64,000 nucleotides of DNA from Bradyrhizobium sp. SRL28 (GCF_018596315.1 NZ_JAHEAG010000023.1:58960-122959), one strand, 5' to 3'; numbered from the stretch's first letter, positions 8,441 through 18,013 are shown. The notes: generated from the sequence alone by a model not told the origin. Program-made: numbers and translations.

Positions 8441-10231
8441 TCAGAACGCTTCCGCCGCCAATTCCATGGTGGTCGCGCAGCCGGTCTGGATGCGCGCAAG
8501 ATGGACGTGGGTTTCCGGCAACATCCGCTCCATGAAGAAGCGGCCGGTCACCAGCTTGGTGCTCAGATAGGGCGTTGTGCCACTGCTCGCAATCTTGTCC
8601 TGAGCTACTTTGGCCATCCGCGCCCACATGTAGCCAAAGGTGACGAGGCCGAACAATTGCATGTAGTCGGTGGCGGCGGCGCCGGCATTGTCGGGTTTTG
8701 TCAGCGCGTTCTGCATCAGCCAGCCGGTGGCCTGCTGCAGATGGCCGAGGGCGGTCGAGAGCGGGGTGACGAACGGCTTCATCGCCTCATCGCCGCCGTG
8801 CTCCTTGGCGAAAGCACCGACTTCGGCAAAGAACGCCATCACGGCGCGGCCGCCGTCGCGCGGCAGCTTGCGGCCGACCAGATCGAGCGCCTGAATGCCG
8901 TTGGCGCCCTCATAGAGCATAGCGATGCGCGCATCGCGCACGAACTGCTCCATGCCGTGCTCGGCGATATAGCCATGGCCGCCATACATCTGCTGCGCCA
9001 GCACCGCGTTGGAGAAGCCGACATCGGTCATCACGCCCTTCATGACCGGGGTCATCAGGCCCATATGGTCGTCGGCCTCCTGACGGTCCTTCGGGTCGGT
9101 GGATCGGTGGGCGACATCGCTCTTCAGTGCGGTCCACACCACCATGGCGCGCGCCGCCTCGTTGAAGGCCCGGATGGTGAGCAGCACGCGGCGAACATCC
9201 GGGTGCACGATGATCGGATCGGCCGGCTTCTCCGGCTCCTTTGCGCCCGTCAGCGAGCGGCCCTGCAGACGCTCGCGCGCATACTGGACGGCGTTCTGAT
9301 AGGCGACTTCGGACTGCGCCAGCCCCTGCACGGCGACGCCGAGGCGGGCCTCGTTCATCATCACGAACATGCCCTGCATGCCCTTGTTCTCTTCGCCGAT
9401 CAGCCAGCCGGTGGCGTTGTCATAGTTCATCACGCAGGTCGAATTGCCGTGGATGCCCATCTTGTGCTCGATCGAGCCGCAGGACACGCCGTTGCGCGCG
9501 CCCAGCGAGCCGTCGCCATTGACCAGCACCTTCGGCACCACGAACAGCGACACGCCCTTGATGCCTGCCGGCGCGCCTTCGATGCGTGCCAGCACCAGAT
9601 GGATGATGTTCTCGGCGATATCGTGCTCGCCCGCGGAGATGAAGATCTTGGTGCCTGTGATCTTGTAGCTGCCGTCGGCCTGCTTCACCGCCTTGGTGCG
9701 CAACAGGCCGAGATCGGTGCCGCATTGCGGCTCGGTGAGGTTCATGGTGCCGGTCCACTCGCCCGCCACCATCTTCGGCACGAACATCTTCTTCTGCTCG
9801 GGCTTGCCGTGCACCAGGAGCGCCGCGGTCGCGCCCATGGTGAGACCGCCATACATCGAGAACGCCATGTTGGCCGCGCTCTGGAATTCGGTGACCACCT
9901 GGCTCAGCGTCACCGGCAGCCCCTGCCCGCCATATTCCGCCGGCGCCGACAGACCGAGCCAGCCGCCTTCGGCGACCTGCTTGAAAGCTTCCTTAAAGCC
10001 CTTCGGCGTCGTCACCGAACCGTCGTCATGCCGCTTGCAGCCTTCGAGATCGCCGACACGGTTGAGCGGCTGCAGCACCTCTTCGGAAAGCTTTGCGGCC
10101 TCGCCCAAAATCGCTTCGCGCACGTCGGCGGAGGCATCAGTAAAACCGGGTAGATTGTCGTAGCGATCGATCTGGAACACGTCGTTGAGCAGGAAGGTGA
10201 CGTCTTCCACAGGGGCTTTGTAGATCGGCAT
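8441..10231 (-). CDS. Acyl-CoA dehydrogenase (long form with extra C-terminal domain)
   Basis: 596 aa, the long type used in beta-oxidation (FAD-dependent oxidation of acyl-CoA to enoyl-CoA, electrons to ETF). It opens with MPIYKAPVEDVTFLLNDVF, the short N-terminal segment typical of this subgroup. The middle contains LTEPQCGTDLGLLRTKA and KIFISAGEHD (FAD-binding beta domain), and MLYEGANGIQALDLVGRKL carries the probable catalytic Glu. First gene of the operon, with a GGGAGAAC ribosome binding site just before the ATG. Chain-length specificity is not evident. Confidence 0.92.
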   Translation of the reverse strand: MPIYKAPVEDVTFLLNDVFQIDRYDNLPGFTDASADVREAILGEAAKLSEEVLQPLNRVGDLEGCKRHDDGSVTTPKGFKEAFKQVAEGGWLGLSAPAEYGGQGLPVTLSQVVTEFQSAANMAFSMYGGLTMGATAALLVHGKPEQKKMFVPKMVAGEWTGTMNLTEPQCGTDLGLLRTKAVKQADGSYKITGTKIFISAGEHDIAENIIHLVLARIEGAPAGIKGVSLFVVPKVLVNGDGSLGARNGVSCGSIEHKMGIHGNSTCVMNYDNATGWLIGEENKGMQGMFVMMNEARLGVAVQGLAQSEVAYQNAVQYARERLQGRSLTGAKEPEKPADPIIVHPDVRRVLLTIRAFNEAARAMVVWTALKSDVAHRSTDPKDRQEADDHMGLMTPVMKGVMTDVGFSNAVLAQQMYGGHGYIAEHGMEQFVRDARIAMLYEGANGIQALDLVGRKLPRDGGRAVMAFFAEVGAFAKEHGGDEAMKPFVTPLSTALGHLQQATGWLMQNALTKPDNAGAAATDYMQLFGLVTFGYMWARMAKVAQDKIASSGTTPYLSTKLVTGRFFMERMLPETHVHLARIQTGCATTMELAAEAF

Positions 10232-10402
10232 GATGTTCTCCCGGCAGCGGCGAAAGGTGGTGAAGGCGTTTGAGATGAAATTCGTCGTAGCGTTCCGGAA
10301 CGAGACCTTATCCGGTTCCGGCAGTCCTAGGGAGTGAGCGGGTGAGCGAAATATCCGGGCAGCATTGCGATATGGACTGCACCGGACATCGCGGCCTTGG
10401 TC

Positions 10403-10789
10403 TCACTGCTTGGCGAGTTGCTCTCCCATCAAGCGGTGCAGCAGATTGATTCCTTTCAGCGGACGCACCATCACCTTGAAGTGCGTGATCTTACCGTCAT
10501 CGCTGAAGGTGATGATGTCGACGCCGTTGATCTTGATACCCTCGATCTCGTTTTCGAATTCGAGGACCGCGCCATTGGCGCTGCGCCATTCGCCTGTGTA
10601 TTTGAAGCCGGTGCCGCCAAGGACCTTCTCGGCGCTCGCCAGATATTTGAAGGTGATGTCACGCCCGCGCTGCGGCGTGTGGACGACGGGGCTTTCGAAC
10701 ACCGCATCCGGATGCAGCAGATCCCACAACGCCGCCGTGTCATGGGACTTCATGTAGCCGTACCACTTGTCGAGGCCGCTCATGGTCAT
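10403..10789 (-). CDS. NTF2-like (SnoaL-fold) protein
   Basis: 128 aa from the ATG at 10789, chosen because GAGGAG lies five bases upstream; nearby ATGs at 10792 and 10783 have poorer spacing. LDKWYGYMKSHDTAALWDLL and the later GEWRSANGAVLEFENEI pattern fit the NTF2-like cone fold used by small hydrolases, isomerases and binding proteins. The product has no signal peptide. It is divergent from a PadR regulator, with two palindromes between, so it is probably a PadR target. Its reaction is unknown. Confidence 0.75.
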   Translation of the reverse strand: MTMSGLDKWYGYMKSHDTAALWDLLHPDAVFESPVVHTPQRGRDITFKYLASAEKVLGGTGFKYTGEWRSANGAVLEFENEIEGIKINGVDIITFSDDGKITHFKVMVRPLKGINLLHRLMGEQLAKQ

Positions 10790-10850
10790 CATGTCTCCTC
10801 TAGCGGGCGATGACGGGCTGGGCGCCGGGGAATGGGACCTCTCCGGAGCG

Positions 10851-10884
10851 TATGCGCGTTGACGCATATGCAACTTTATGCATA
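10851..10884. promoter_or_regulatory. Tandem palindromic operator, probable PadR sites
   Basis: Two 18-bp palindromes with identical 6-6-6 architecture overlap by two bases: TATGCG-N6-CGCATA (10851-10868) and TATGCA-N6-TGCATA (10867-10884). They cover a possible promoter for the PadR gene (TTGACG at 10859-10864 with CATAGT about 16 bases later). PadR proteins typically bind such AT-G-C dyads. Repression of both divergent genes is inferred. Confidence 0.65.
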
Positions 10885-10920
10885 GTGTCAATCACTGTTA
10901 AAATCCGGAGGGCCGGCGTC

Positions 10921-11517
10921 GTGGCGCTTGGTGACGCGATCCTTGCCTGCCTGACCGAACGTCCGATGACGGGCTATGAGCTCGCCAAGACGTTCGACAA
11001 CTCCATTGGATTCTTCTGGAAGGCCGACCACCAGCAAATTTATCGGGAACTCACCAAGCTTCGCGACCGCGGCCATATCCAGGGCCGCGAGGTGGTGCAA
11101 TCAGGCAAGCCGAACAAGCTGGTCTATACGCTCACGCCGGAAGGGCGGGCCGCGCTCAGACATTGGGCGGCACGGCCGAGCGTTCCGGCCTCAATCAAGG
11201 ACGACCTGCTGGTGCGGCTCTATGCACTCGACAGCGTCGACGTCGAACCGTTACGCACCGATCTGATGGCGCGGCTGGAGCACCACCGCGACCGTTTTGC
11301 GCGATATGAACGCCTGCTCAACAAACGTTTTCCCCAAGGCACGGCGCCGTCGGCCGATGTGGGCAAATTGCTCGGGCTGCGCATCGGCCTCGCGCACGAG
11401 CGCGCCGTGGCGGAATGGTGCGAAGAGGCGATCGAGGCGTTGTCGGCCCTCACTTCCGGCGTGGAACGGACCAACGTCGTCCCGCTTGAGGAAAGCCAAC
11501 GCGAAAAGAACGGCTAG
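10921..11517 (+). CDS. PadR family transcriptional regulator
   Basis: 198 aa from a GTG at 10921, preceded by GGAGGG with nine-base spacing; the open frame runs to 10810, but that part crosses the operator palindromes. The N-terminal PadR winged helix starts ALGDAILACLTERPMTGYELAKTF and contains FWKADHQQIYRELTKL and the wing KPNKLVYTLTPEGRAAL. The C-terminal half is helical (Vir_C-like dimerisation domain; ARYERLLNKRF, LGLRIGLAHERAVAEW). It likely represses itself and the divergent NTF2-like gene in response to a small aromatic ligand, as known for the family; the ligand is not predictable. Confidence 0.9.
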   Translation: MALGDAILACLTERPMTGYELAKTFDNSIGFFWKADHQQIYRELTKLRDRGHIQGREVVQSGKPNKLVYTLTPEGRAALRHWAARPSVPASIKDDLLVRLYALDSVDVEPLRTDLMARLEHHRDRFARYERLLNKRFPQGTAPSADVGKLLGLRIGLAHERAVAEWCEEAIEALSALTSGVERTNVVPLEESQREKNG

Positions 11518-11578
11518 GGCCTTACAGAGCCAGCCGATTTAGCCGCCCGGTAACTTTTAGGGCCGCCCGTCCCATTCC

Positions 11579-11593
11579 TTAACCCGTTCTTTA
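11579..11593 (+). promoter_or_regulatory. Possible CtrA box upstream of the podJ-like gene
   Basis: TTAACCCGTTCTTTA has the TTAA-N7-TTAA arrangement of CtrA sites with one mismatch in the second half. It lies about 125 bp before the podJ-like start. Caulobacter podJ is cell-cycle controlled. A short degenerate site such as this can occur by chance. Confidence 0.3.
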
Positions 11594-11717
11594 CCGTAAC
11601 GCGAAAAAGTCAGTTCCGAGGCAGGCGAGCCGCGCGGAAATACGATTGTCTCTTCGGTGGGACGCGCGGGGAGGCTGATGGCGCAGGTGGGGCGCCGAAG
11701 CGGAACCGGACGAAAGC

Positions 11718-14700
11718 ATGAATTCGCGCGTATCGTGGAGTGTTGACGGCATCGATCCCTCTGTCCGCGAAAGGGCCGAGGCGGCGGCGCGCCGCGCCGG
11801 CATGTCGCTGAACGAGTGGCTCAATTCAACCGTCGGCGAACCAGCCCCGCCCAGTTTCGGCGCGCCTTCCGAGCAGCGGTCGGCGATGCCGCGGCAAATC
11901 CCCGACGTGGCCGACATTCACCAGCGGCTGGATTCAATCACCAAGCAGATCGAGCAGATTTCGCGGCCCGCCGCGCCGCGCGGCGACACTTCGCGCGGCG
12001 AAGCCGTCCGTGGCGAGCCGACGGTGGCCCGGCAGCTCAACGAGGCCATTTCGCGCCTCGACGCGCGGCTGTCGCAGATTTCAAACCCCGCGCCGGTCCG
12101 TCAGGCCCAGATGCAGGAAAAGCAGCGCCAGACCGATATCGTCGAGCGTGCCGCGGCCCAAGTCTATCGCCCAGCGCCGCCGCTCAGTCCAGCCTCGATG
12201 GATTTCGCGATCGCCGAGATCACCGCGCGCCAGAACGAACTCGACGGCCCACCGCCGCGGCAGATGCCACCGCGCCATGCCGCGCCGGCGGCATCTTCCG
12301 CCCAACCCAATTCTGCACAGCCCATGATGCAGGCAGCGCCGGCCGGTCCGGATTTTTCTTCGCTCGAACGGCACCTGCTCAAGATCACCAGCCAGATCGA
12401 AGCGCTGCAGCGTCCCGATCATGTCGAGGAGTCGATCGCGGCCTTCCGCAGCGAACTCGCCGAAATCCGCCAGGCCATCACCGAAGCGGTGCCGCGCCGC
12501 GAGATCGAATCGCTCGAGAACGAAATCCGCTCGCTGTCCCGCCGCATCGACGAAAACAGACAGCACGGCAGCGACGGTCAGACGCTGGCCGGCATCGAGC
12601 GCGCGCTCGGCGAAATCCGCGAGGTGCTGCGCTCGCTGACGCCGGCCGAGCAGCTCACCGGCTACGACGAGGCGATCCGCAATCTCGGCGCCAAGCTCGA
12701 TCTGATCCTGCGTTCGAACGACGATCCGTCGACGGTGCAGCAGCTCGAAAGCGCGATCGCGGCGCTGCGCGGCATCGTCTCCAACGTCGCCTCCAACGAC
12801 GCGCTGGCCCGGCTCGCCGAAGACGTGCACACGCTGTCGGCCAAGGTCGATCAGCTTTCCCGCTTTGACGGCAACAGCGATGCCTGGGGACAGCTCGAGC
12901 AGCGCCTGACTGCGCTGACCTCGACGCTGGAAACAAGGCAGCCGCCGGCCACGAGCGAGCATTCGGAATATCTCGAAAACGCGGTGCGCTCGCTGTCGGA
13001 ACGGCTCGACCGCATCCCGGTCGGCAACGACAATGCGTCGGCGTTTGCCCATCTCGAACAGCGCGTGTCCTATCTGCTGGAGCGCCTGGAAGCCTCCGGC
13101 GATCGTTCCGCCGCCCCCGCCATCGACCTCGGACGGGTCGAGGAAGGGCTGCACGACATTCTGCGTTCGCTCGAACGCCAGCACGCCAGCCTGGTCGCGC
13201 TCGCCGATTCCAACCGCAATTCCGGCGACACGGCCCAGCCGATGGACTCCGGCATCGTCGATCTGGTCAAGCGCGAGCTGTCCGACATCCGCTTCAGCCA
13301 GTCGGAAACCGATCGCCGCACGCAGGACTCGCTGGAGACCGTTCACAGCACGCTCGGCCACGTGGTCGATCGCCTGTCGATGATCGAAGGCGATCTGCGC
13401 GTGGTACGCACCGCGCCGGCTACGGCCGCCTCTGCTCCTGCAGCCGCCGAAATACGCGAGGAAGCGCCCCGCGTGATGACGCCGCTGCAGACCTATCCGC
13501 AGCAATCGAAGCCGGAATTGCCGAACCCCGCCGCGCTGCAAGCCGGCCCGCAGGAACCCTTTGTCGCTGCGCCACGCGAATTCCACGCGGCGCAGCCGCC
13601 GGCCGCGCCGGCCGCCCCGCCATTGCCGCCGCGGGCGATCAGCGAAATCCTGGAGCCGCATGCCGCAGCGCCCCGCGCCCCGATCGCGCCGGAATTGCCG
13701 CCGGATCATCCGCTCGAGCCGGGCACCCGGCCGCCGGTGCGCGTCTCTTCGCCATCGGAACGGATCGCCGCTTCCGAAAACGCGATCAGCGAAATTGCTT
13801 CCGCGCCGAAGGAGCCGGTGAACTCGTCGAGCTTCATCGCCGCCGCGCGCCGCGCCGCGCAGGCCGCAGCCGCCGCGCCACCCCCCGAGAAGGCAGGACG
13901 TTCGGCGAAGGCCGCGCCAAAGGACAAGGGCGGCGACAAGGCCAAGGCGGACGACAAGAACCCTTCCAACATTTCCTCCAAGATCCGCTCGCTGCTGGTC
14001 GGCGCGAGCGTGGTCGTGATCGTGCTCGGCACTTTCAAGATGGCGATGACGCTGCTCGACACCGGCAGCATGCTGCAACTGCCGATGATGGAACAGCCCA
14101 GCGAGCCGGCCGCCCCGGCGCAGGCGCCTGCGCCGTCGGAGAGCGGCGCCAGGCCCGCTATGCCTGTGGCGCCCATGATGCCCGCGGCACCCTTGATGAT
14201 CTCGCCGACGCCGGTCGAGAAGCAGTCGAACAATTCTTCCGCGCCGAACACGCTGGATAGCGCGCGGATCGCAGTCCCGCCGCAGGCCGCGCCGCTGCCT
14301 GCCGCAGCCAGCGACATCACCGGCGCAATCACGACGCTGCCTCCCACCGGCGGCAAGCTTGCCATGATCGCCGTGCCGCCGACCGAGCGGCTGCCTGACG
14401 GCATCGGCGGCCCGGTATTGCGCGCCGCCGCGTTGAAGGGCGACCCGGCCGCGGCTTACGAGGTTGGCGTGCGCTTTGCCGAAGGCAAGGGCGTTGCCGC
14501 GGATCTCGACCAGGCCGCAAAATGGTACGACCGCGCGGCGCAGGCCGGCGTGGTGCCCGCCATCTTCCGGCTCGGGACCTTCTACGAGAAGGGCCTGAGC
14601 GTGAAAAAGGACGTCGATGTCGCGCGGCGCTATTATGCCCAGGCGGCCGAGCGCGGCAGCGCCAAGGCGATGCATAATCTGGCCGTGCTCGACGCTGATG

Positions 14701-15098
14701 GCGGCGGCAAGGGCGCCAATTACAAGAGCGCGTCGATCTGGTTCCGCAAGGCCGCCGATCGCGGCGTCGCCGACAGCCAGTTCAACCTCGGCATCCTCTA
14801 TGCACGCGGCATCGGCGTCGAACAGAACCTCGCCGAATCCTACAAATGGTTCAGCCTCGCCGCGGCCCAGGGCGATGCGGACGCGGGGCGCAAGCGCGAC
14901 GATATCGCCAAGCGCCTCGACGTCCAGTCGCTGGCGGCCGCGAGACTCGCGATCCAGACCTTTACGCCGGAGCCACAGCCCGACGACGTCGTCAACGTGG
15001 CGGCACCCGCTGGCGGTTGGGATTCGGCACCGGCGCCCGCCACGGGCAAGCCCGGCACCAAGCCGGCTGCGACCAAGCGCACCGCCGCCGCGAATTAA
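11718..15098 (+). CDS. PodJ-like polar/cell-cycle membrane protein with Sel1 repeats
   Basis: 1126 aa. Order of parts: an N-terminal ribbon-helix-helix-like segment (SVRERAEAAARRAGMSLNEW), a long region rich in Glu/Leu heptads with repeated LEQRL and LSERLDR motifs (about 90-600, coiled coil), a Pro/Ala-rich stretch, one transmembrane segment (RSLLVGASVVVIVLGTF, about 757-775), another Pro-rich linker, then several Sel1-type repeats (about 900-1060; GDPAAAYEVGVRFAEGKGV, AIFRLGTFYEKGL, SQFNLGILYARGIGV). This layout is that of PodJ-like proteins, which organise cell poles with the coiled coil in the cytosol and Sel1 repeats in the periplasm. Low-complexity linkers make exact orthology uncertain. 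Confidence 0.8.
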   Translation: MNSRVSWSVDGIDPSVRERAEAAARRAGMSLNEWLNSTVGEPAPPSFGAPSEQRSAMPRQIPDVADIHQRLDSITKQIEQISRPAAPRGDTSRGEAVRGEPTVARQLNEAISRLDARLSQISNPAPVRQAQMQEKQRQTDIVERAAAQVYRPAPPLSPASMDFAIAEITARQNELDGPPPRQMPPRHAAPAASSAQPNSAQPMMQAAPAGPDFSSLERHLLKITSQIEALQRPDHVEESIAAFRSELAEIRQAITEAVPRREIESLENEIRSLSRRIDENRQHGSDGQTLAGIERALGEIREVLRSLTPAEQLTGYDEAIRNLGAKLDLILRSNDDPSTVQQLESAIAALRGIVSNVASNDALARLAEDVHTLSAKVDQLSRFDGNSDAWGQLEQRLTALTSTLETRQPPATSEHSEYLENAVRSLSERLDRIPVGNDNASAFAHLEQRVSYLLERLEASGDRSAAPAIDLGRVEEGLHDILRSLERQHASLVALADSNRNSGDTAQPMDSGIVDLVKRELSDIRFSQSETDRRTQDSLETVHSTLGHVVDRLSMIEGDLRVVRTAPATAASAPAAAEIREEAPRVMTPLQTYPQQSKPELPNPAALQAGPQEPFVAAPREFHAAQPPAAPAAPPLPPRAISEILEPHAAAPRAPIAPELPPDHPLEPGTRPPVRVSSPSERIAASENAISEIASAPKEPVNSSSFIAAARRAAQAAAAAPPPEKAGRSAKAAPKDKGGDKAKADDKNPSNISSKIRSLLVGASVVVIVLGTFKMAMTLLDTGSMLQLPMMEQPSEPAAPAQAPAPSESGARPAMPVAPMMPAAPLMISPTPVEKQSNNSSAPNTLDSARIAVPPQAAPLPAAASDITGAITTLPPTGGKLAMIAVPPTERLPDGIGGPVLRAAALKGDPAAAYEVGVRFAEGKGVAADLDQAAKWYDRAAQAGVVPAIFRLGTFYEKGLSVKKDVDVARRYYAQAAERGSAKAMHNLAVLDADGGGKGANYKSASIWFRKAADRGVADSQFNLGILYARGIGVEQNLAESYKWFSLAAAQGDADAGRKRDDIAKRLDVQSLAAARLAIQTFTPEPQPDDVVNVAAPAGGWDSAPAPATGKPGTKPAATKRTAAAN

Positions 15099-15210
15099 GA
15101 TTCCGTAAGTCGCGGCCATGCCGCTGGCATGGTCATCTCCCCGACCATAAATGGGTGTAGCGGATCGGGTCAGCCGAATCGCGATCGGCTGGGCTTGCGA
15201 AGAGGATTGT

Positions 15211-16014
15211 TTGTCAGACCAGAATAGCCAGGGCGGGGAGAATAATTTCCGGAGGCCGCCGACAGGTCCTTCGGTCGCACCGCCTCGCATTCCGCTCCAT
15301 CAACCTCCCCCGCCGCCGGTCCAGCCGCCCCGGCGCAAACGGCATTTCTGGTCGGTCGCCATCTTCATCCTGCTGGTTTCCGGCGTCTGCATTCGCGCCT
15401 ACCGGGACCTGTCGCAGCCGGAGGCCTGGCACTACTGGAAGGACCAGTACGTCTCGCCCAGCCTGACATCGCAGGTGATCGACACGCTCCATCTCGATGG
15501 TTCGAGCAAGGGCCGGCGGGCGCTGTTGGTCAGCGGGACGATCGGCCCTGCCGCTGCAAACTGGTTTCGCGGCAGGTTGGACCAGGCCAATCTCGCGGCG
15601 GGCGATATCGTGCTGCTGGCCTCCCCCGGCGGCGATCTGAACCAGGCCGCGATCATGGGCGAGATCATCCGGCAGCGGTCGCTGGCGACCGCGGTCGGCA
15701 GCGCCGACGCGTCAGGCCGCGTCAAGCCGGGCTATTGCGCCAGCGCCTGCGTGCTGGTCTATGCCGGCGGCAAGACCCGCTTCGGCGTCTTGGGCTCGGC
15801 ATTGGGCGTTCATCGGTTTGTCACAAGCAAGCCCGTGGACGACCCCGTCGCGGAGGCGCAGCGGATTTCAGGCGCCGTGCTGGGCTACATGACCAAAATG
15901 GGGGTCTCGTCCTCCATCGTGGAAGCGATGTCCGAGACGAGGGACATTCGCTGGCTCAGCCCCAAACAGGCGCTGGCGATGAACCTCGTCACCGACCCGC
16001 TCGGGAAACCCTGA
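15211..16014 (+). CDS. Membrane-anchored ClpP-fold protein, periplasmic
   Basis: 267 aa from a TTG at 15211, chosen because GAAGAGGA precedes it; an ATG at 15151 would add 20 unlikely residues. A Pro-rich N-terminus is followed by one transmembrane segment (about 46-63). The rest resembles ClpP/crotonase-fold proteins of the COG3904 type: LLASPGGDLNQA (137-146) corresponds to the ClpP SPGG oxyanion loop, KPGYCASACVL (172-182) carries the nucleophile-like Ser178, and LGVHRF places His201. Whether it is a protease is unproven. A shorter relative is at 40811-41281. Confidence 0.65.
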   Translation: MSDQNSQGGENNFRRPPTGPSVAPPRIPLHQPPPPPVQPPRRKRHFWSVAIFILLVSGVCIRAYRDLSQPEAWHYWKDQYVSPSLTSQVIDTLHLDGSSKGRRALLVSGTIGPAAANWFRGRLDQANLAAGDIVLLASPGGDLNQAAIMGEIIRQRSLATAVGSADASGRVKPGYCASACVLVYAGGKTRFGVLGSALGVHRFVTSKPVDDPVAEAQRISGAVLGYMTKMGVSSSIVEAMSETRDIRWLSPKQALAMNLVTDPLGKP

Positions 16015-16299
16015 GCCGGCCAATCGCCGGGCCCCCACCTGCGCGCGCCCCCGCGGATTTGTTGCAGCGTTTCAACGTCCTGACGAATGCGCGGGCACAT
16101 GAGGCAAAAATTTGCCTTCCCGGGCATTTTTAGTCCCTCATCCCCCCGAATTCAGTTATGCAAATACGCGGGAACCGGCCCTGCGCACGCAAAGGTGCAT
16201 GCGCGAACCGGCTTCCACTGCCGGCAAATACAACAGAAACCGTGCCAAGAGCGGCTCCCCGGCTGTCTCTTGCGGCAAAGCTACAAAAAGCAGACGCGC

Positions 16300-17226
16300 G
16301 TGCAGCTCTACCTCCCAATCGCCGACATTCCGGTCAATGTTTTCCTCATCCTGGCGATGGGCGCGGCGGTTGGGTTCGTGTCCGGCATGTTCGGGATCGG
16401 CGGCGGCTTCCTGATGACGCCGCTGTTGATCTTCGTCGGCATTGCGCCGGCGGTCGCGGTCGCCTCTGTCGCGAGCCACATCGCCGCCTCCTCGTTCTCA
16501 GGCGCGCTCTCCTATTGGCGACGGCGCGCCATCGATCCGCTGTTGGCGGCGGTGCTGTTGACCGGCGGCAGTATGGGCACGGCGCTGGGGGTATGGACCT
16601 TCACGCTGCTGCGCTCGCTCGGTCAGCTCGATCTCATGATCGCGATGTCCTACGTGATCCTGCTGACCACTGTCGGCGGCCTGATGTTCTGGGAGGGCCT
16701 GCGGGCGCTGTTGCGGGCCCGCCGCGGCGGGCCGGTCACCACACGCCGCCCCGGCAGCCATGTCTGGATCCATGGCTTGCCGCTGAAGATGCGCTTCAAG
16801 CGCTCGAAAATCTACCTGTCCGTGATTCCCATCGTCGTGATCGGCCTGGTCATCGGCTTCATCGGCGCCGTGATGGGCATCGGCGGCGGCTTCATCCTGG
16901 TGCCGCTTTTGATCTACGTGCTGCGGGTGCCGACCTCGACCGTGATCGGGACCTCGATGGTGCTGACCCTGGTCACGATGGTGTTCGCCACCATGCTGCA
17001 CGCCGTCACCAATCATCTGGTCGATGCCGTGCTGGCGCTGATCCTGATGGTCGGCGGCGTCACCGGCGCGCAGTTCGGCGCGCGCGCGGGGCAGAAAATC
17101 CGCGGCGAACATTTGCGGCTGCTGCTCGGGCTGCTGGTGCTCGCCGTCGGCATCCGCTTTGCGGTCGAACTCGTGATCCGGCCCGAAGATCTCTTCAGCG
17201 TGCGGGAAACAGGAGTGACGGGATGA
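16300..17226 (+). CDS. TauE/SafE family membrane transporter
   Basis: 308 aa from a GTG at 16300 (VQLYLPIADIPVNVF); the frame is open upstream to 16087, but that part looks non-coding. Eight or so hydrophobic segments and the duplicated family motif are present: GMFGIGGGFLMTPLLIF in the first half, GAVMGIGGGFILVPLLIY in the second. The family exports sulfur-containing organic anions such as sulfite or sulfoacetate; the substrate here is unknown. Its stop overlaps the start of the next gene (ATGA), showing translational coupling with a TIGR02186 protein, a pairing common in alphaproteobacteria. Confidence 0.88.
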   Translation: MQLYLPIADIPVNVFLILAMGAAVGFVSGMFGIGGGFLMTPLLIFVGIAPAVAVASVASHIAASSFSGALSYWRRRAIDPLLAAVLLTGGSMGTALGVWTFTLLRSLGQLDLMIAMSYVILLTTVGGLMFWEGLRALLRARRGGPVTTRRPGSHVWIHGLPLKMRFKRSKIYLSVIPIVVIGLVIGFIGAVMGIGGGFILVPLLIYVLRVPTSTVIGTSMVLTLVTMVFATMLHAVTNHLVDAVLALILMVGGVTGAQFGARAGQKIRGEHLRLLLGLLVLAVGIRFAVELVIRPEDLFSVRETGVTG

Positions 17227-18005
17227 CCGCGCGCCTCCTGCTCATACTTGGAGGTCTTGCGCTAGGCGCCACGCTCGCGGTCACGTCCGTGAGGGCCGAA
17301 AAGTTGATCGTGTCGGTGTCGAACCACCGCGTCACCGTGACACCGAATTACTCCGGCGAGGAACTCGTGCTGTTCGGCTCGGTGGAGAAGGACGCCACCA
17401 CGCCGGCCGATCGCACTTACGATCTGGTGGTGACGATTGCCGGCCCGCGCGCCGACATGGTCACCCGCCGCAAGGAGCGCCGGTTTGGGATCTGGATCAA
17501 CACCGACTCCCGGCAGTTCCTGAAAGTGCCGGCCTACCTGGCGCTGTTCTCCAACCGGCCGTTCGACGCCATCGCCTCGCCCGAGGTGCAGCGGCGGCAG
17601 CAGCTCGGGCTGAACAACGTCTTGCTGACCCAGCGCGTCAGCGGCGACTACGCCGACGTGGTGCCCGACGACGTGTTCCGCAGCGCCTTCGTGCGGCTGC
17701 GCCGGCAGCACGGCCTCTATCGCGAGGAAACCTCGGCGGTGACGTTCCTGACGCCGACGCTGTTCCGCACCGGCATTCCCCTGCCCGCGGAAGTGCCGAT
17801 CGGTCTCTATAACGTCGAGATCAAGCTGTTCGCCGACGGCGCGCTGGTAACCAAGACCGACACCGCGTTCGAAATCGTCAAGGTCGGCTTCGAGCAATTC
17901 GTCGCCACCACCGCGCAGCAGCACGGCTTCGTCTACGGGCTGATCACCGCCTTCATGGCGCTGATGACCGGATGGATGGCGTCGATCGTGTTCAGGAAGG
18001 ATTGA
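17223..18005 (+). CDS. TIGR02186 family periplasmic/membrane protein
   Basis: 260 aa, start ATG at 17223 overlapping the TauE/SafE stop. Signal peptide or anchor at 1-26 (ending SVRAEK), a beta-rich body (VSVSNHRVTVTPNYSGEELVLFGSV, then RTYDLVVTIAGP) and a C-terminal transmembrane segment (GLITAFMALMTGWMASIVF). This family has no assigned function and is almost always found next to TauE/SafE genes, so it is presumably an accessory subunit with an extracytoplasmic domain held by the C-terminal helix. Confidence 0.82.
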   Translation: MTARLLLILGGLALGATLAVTSVRAEKLIVSVSNHRVTVTPNYSGEELVLFGSVEKDATTPADRTYDLVVTIAGPRADMVTRRKERRFGIWINTDSRQFLKVPAYLALFSNRPFDAIASPEVQRRQQLGLNNVLLTQRVSGDYADVVPDDVFRSAFVRLRRQHGLYREETSAVTFLTPTLFRTGIPLPAEVPIGLYNVEIKLFADGALVTKTDTAFEIVKVGFEQFVATTAQQHGFVYGLITAFMALMTGWMASIVFRKD

Positions 18006-18013
18006 GCTTTAAT

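Noticed and set aside
12081..15290. A 1069-codon minus-strand frame opposite the podJ-like gene
   Set aside because: It is antisense to a well-supported gene, has low-complexity Arg/Gly content and no domain. Long antisense frames are expected at this GC content.
16158..17222. Long in-frame 5' extension of the TIGR02186 gene
   Set aside because: It is out of frame with the real TauE/SafE gene and has no signal; the true start overlaps the TauE/SafE stop at 17223.
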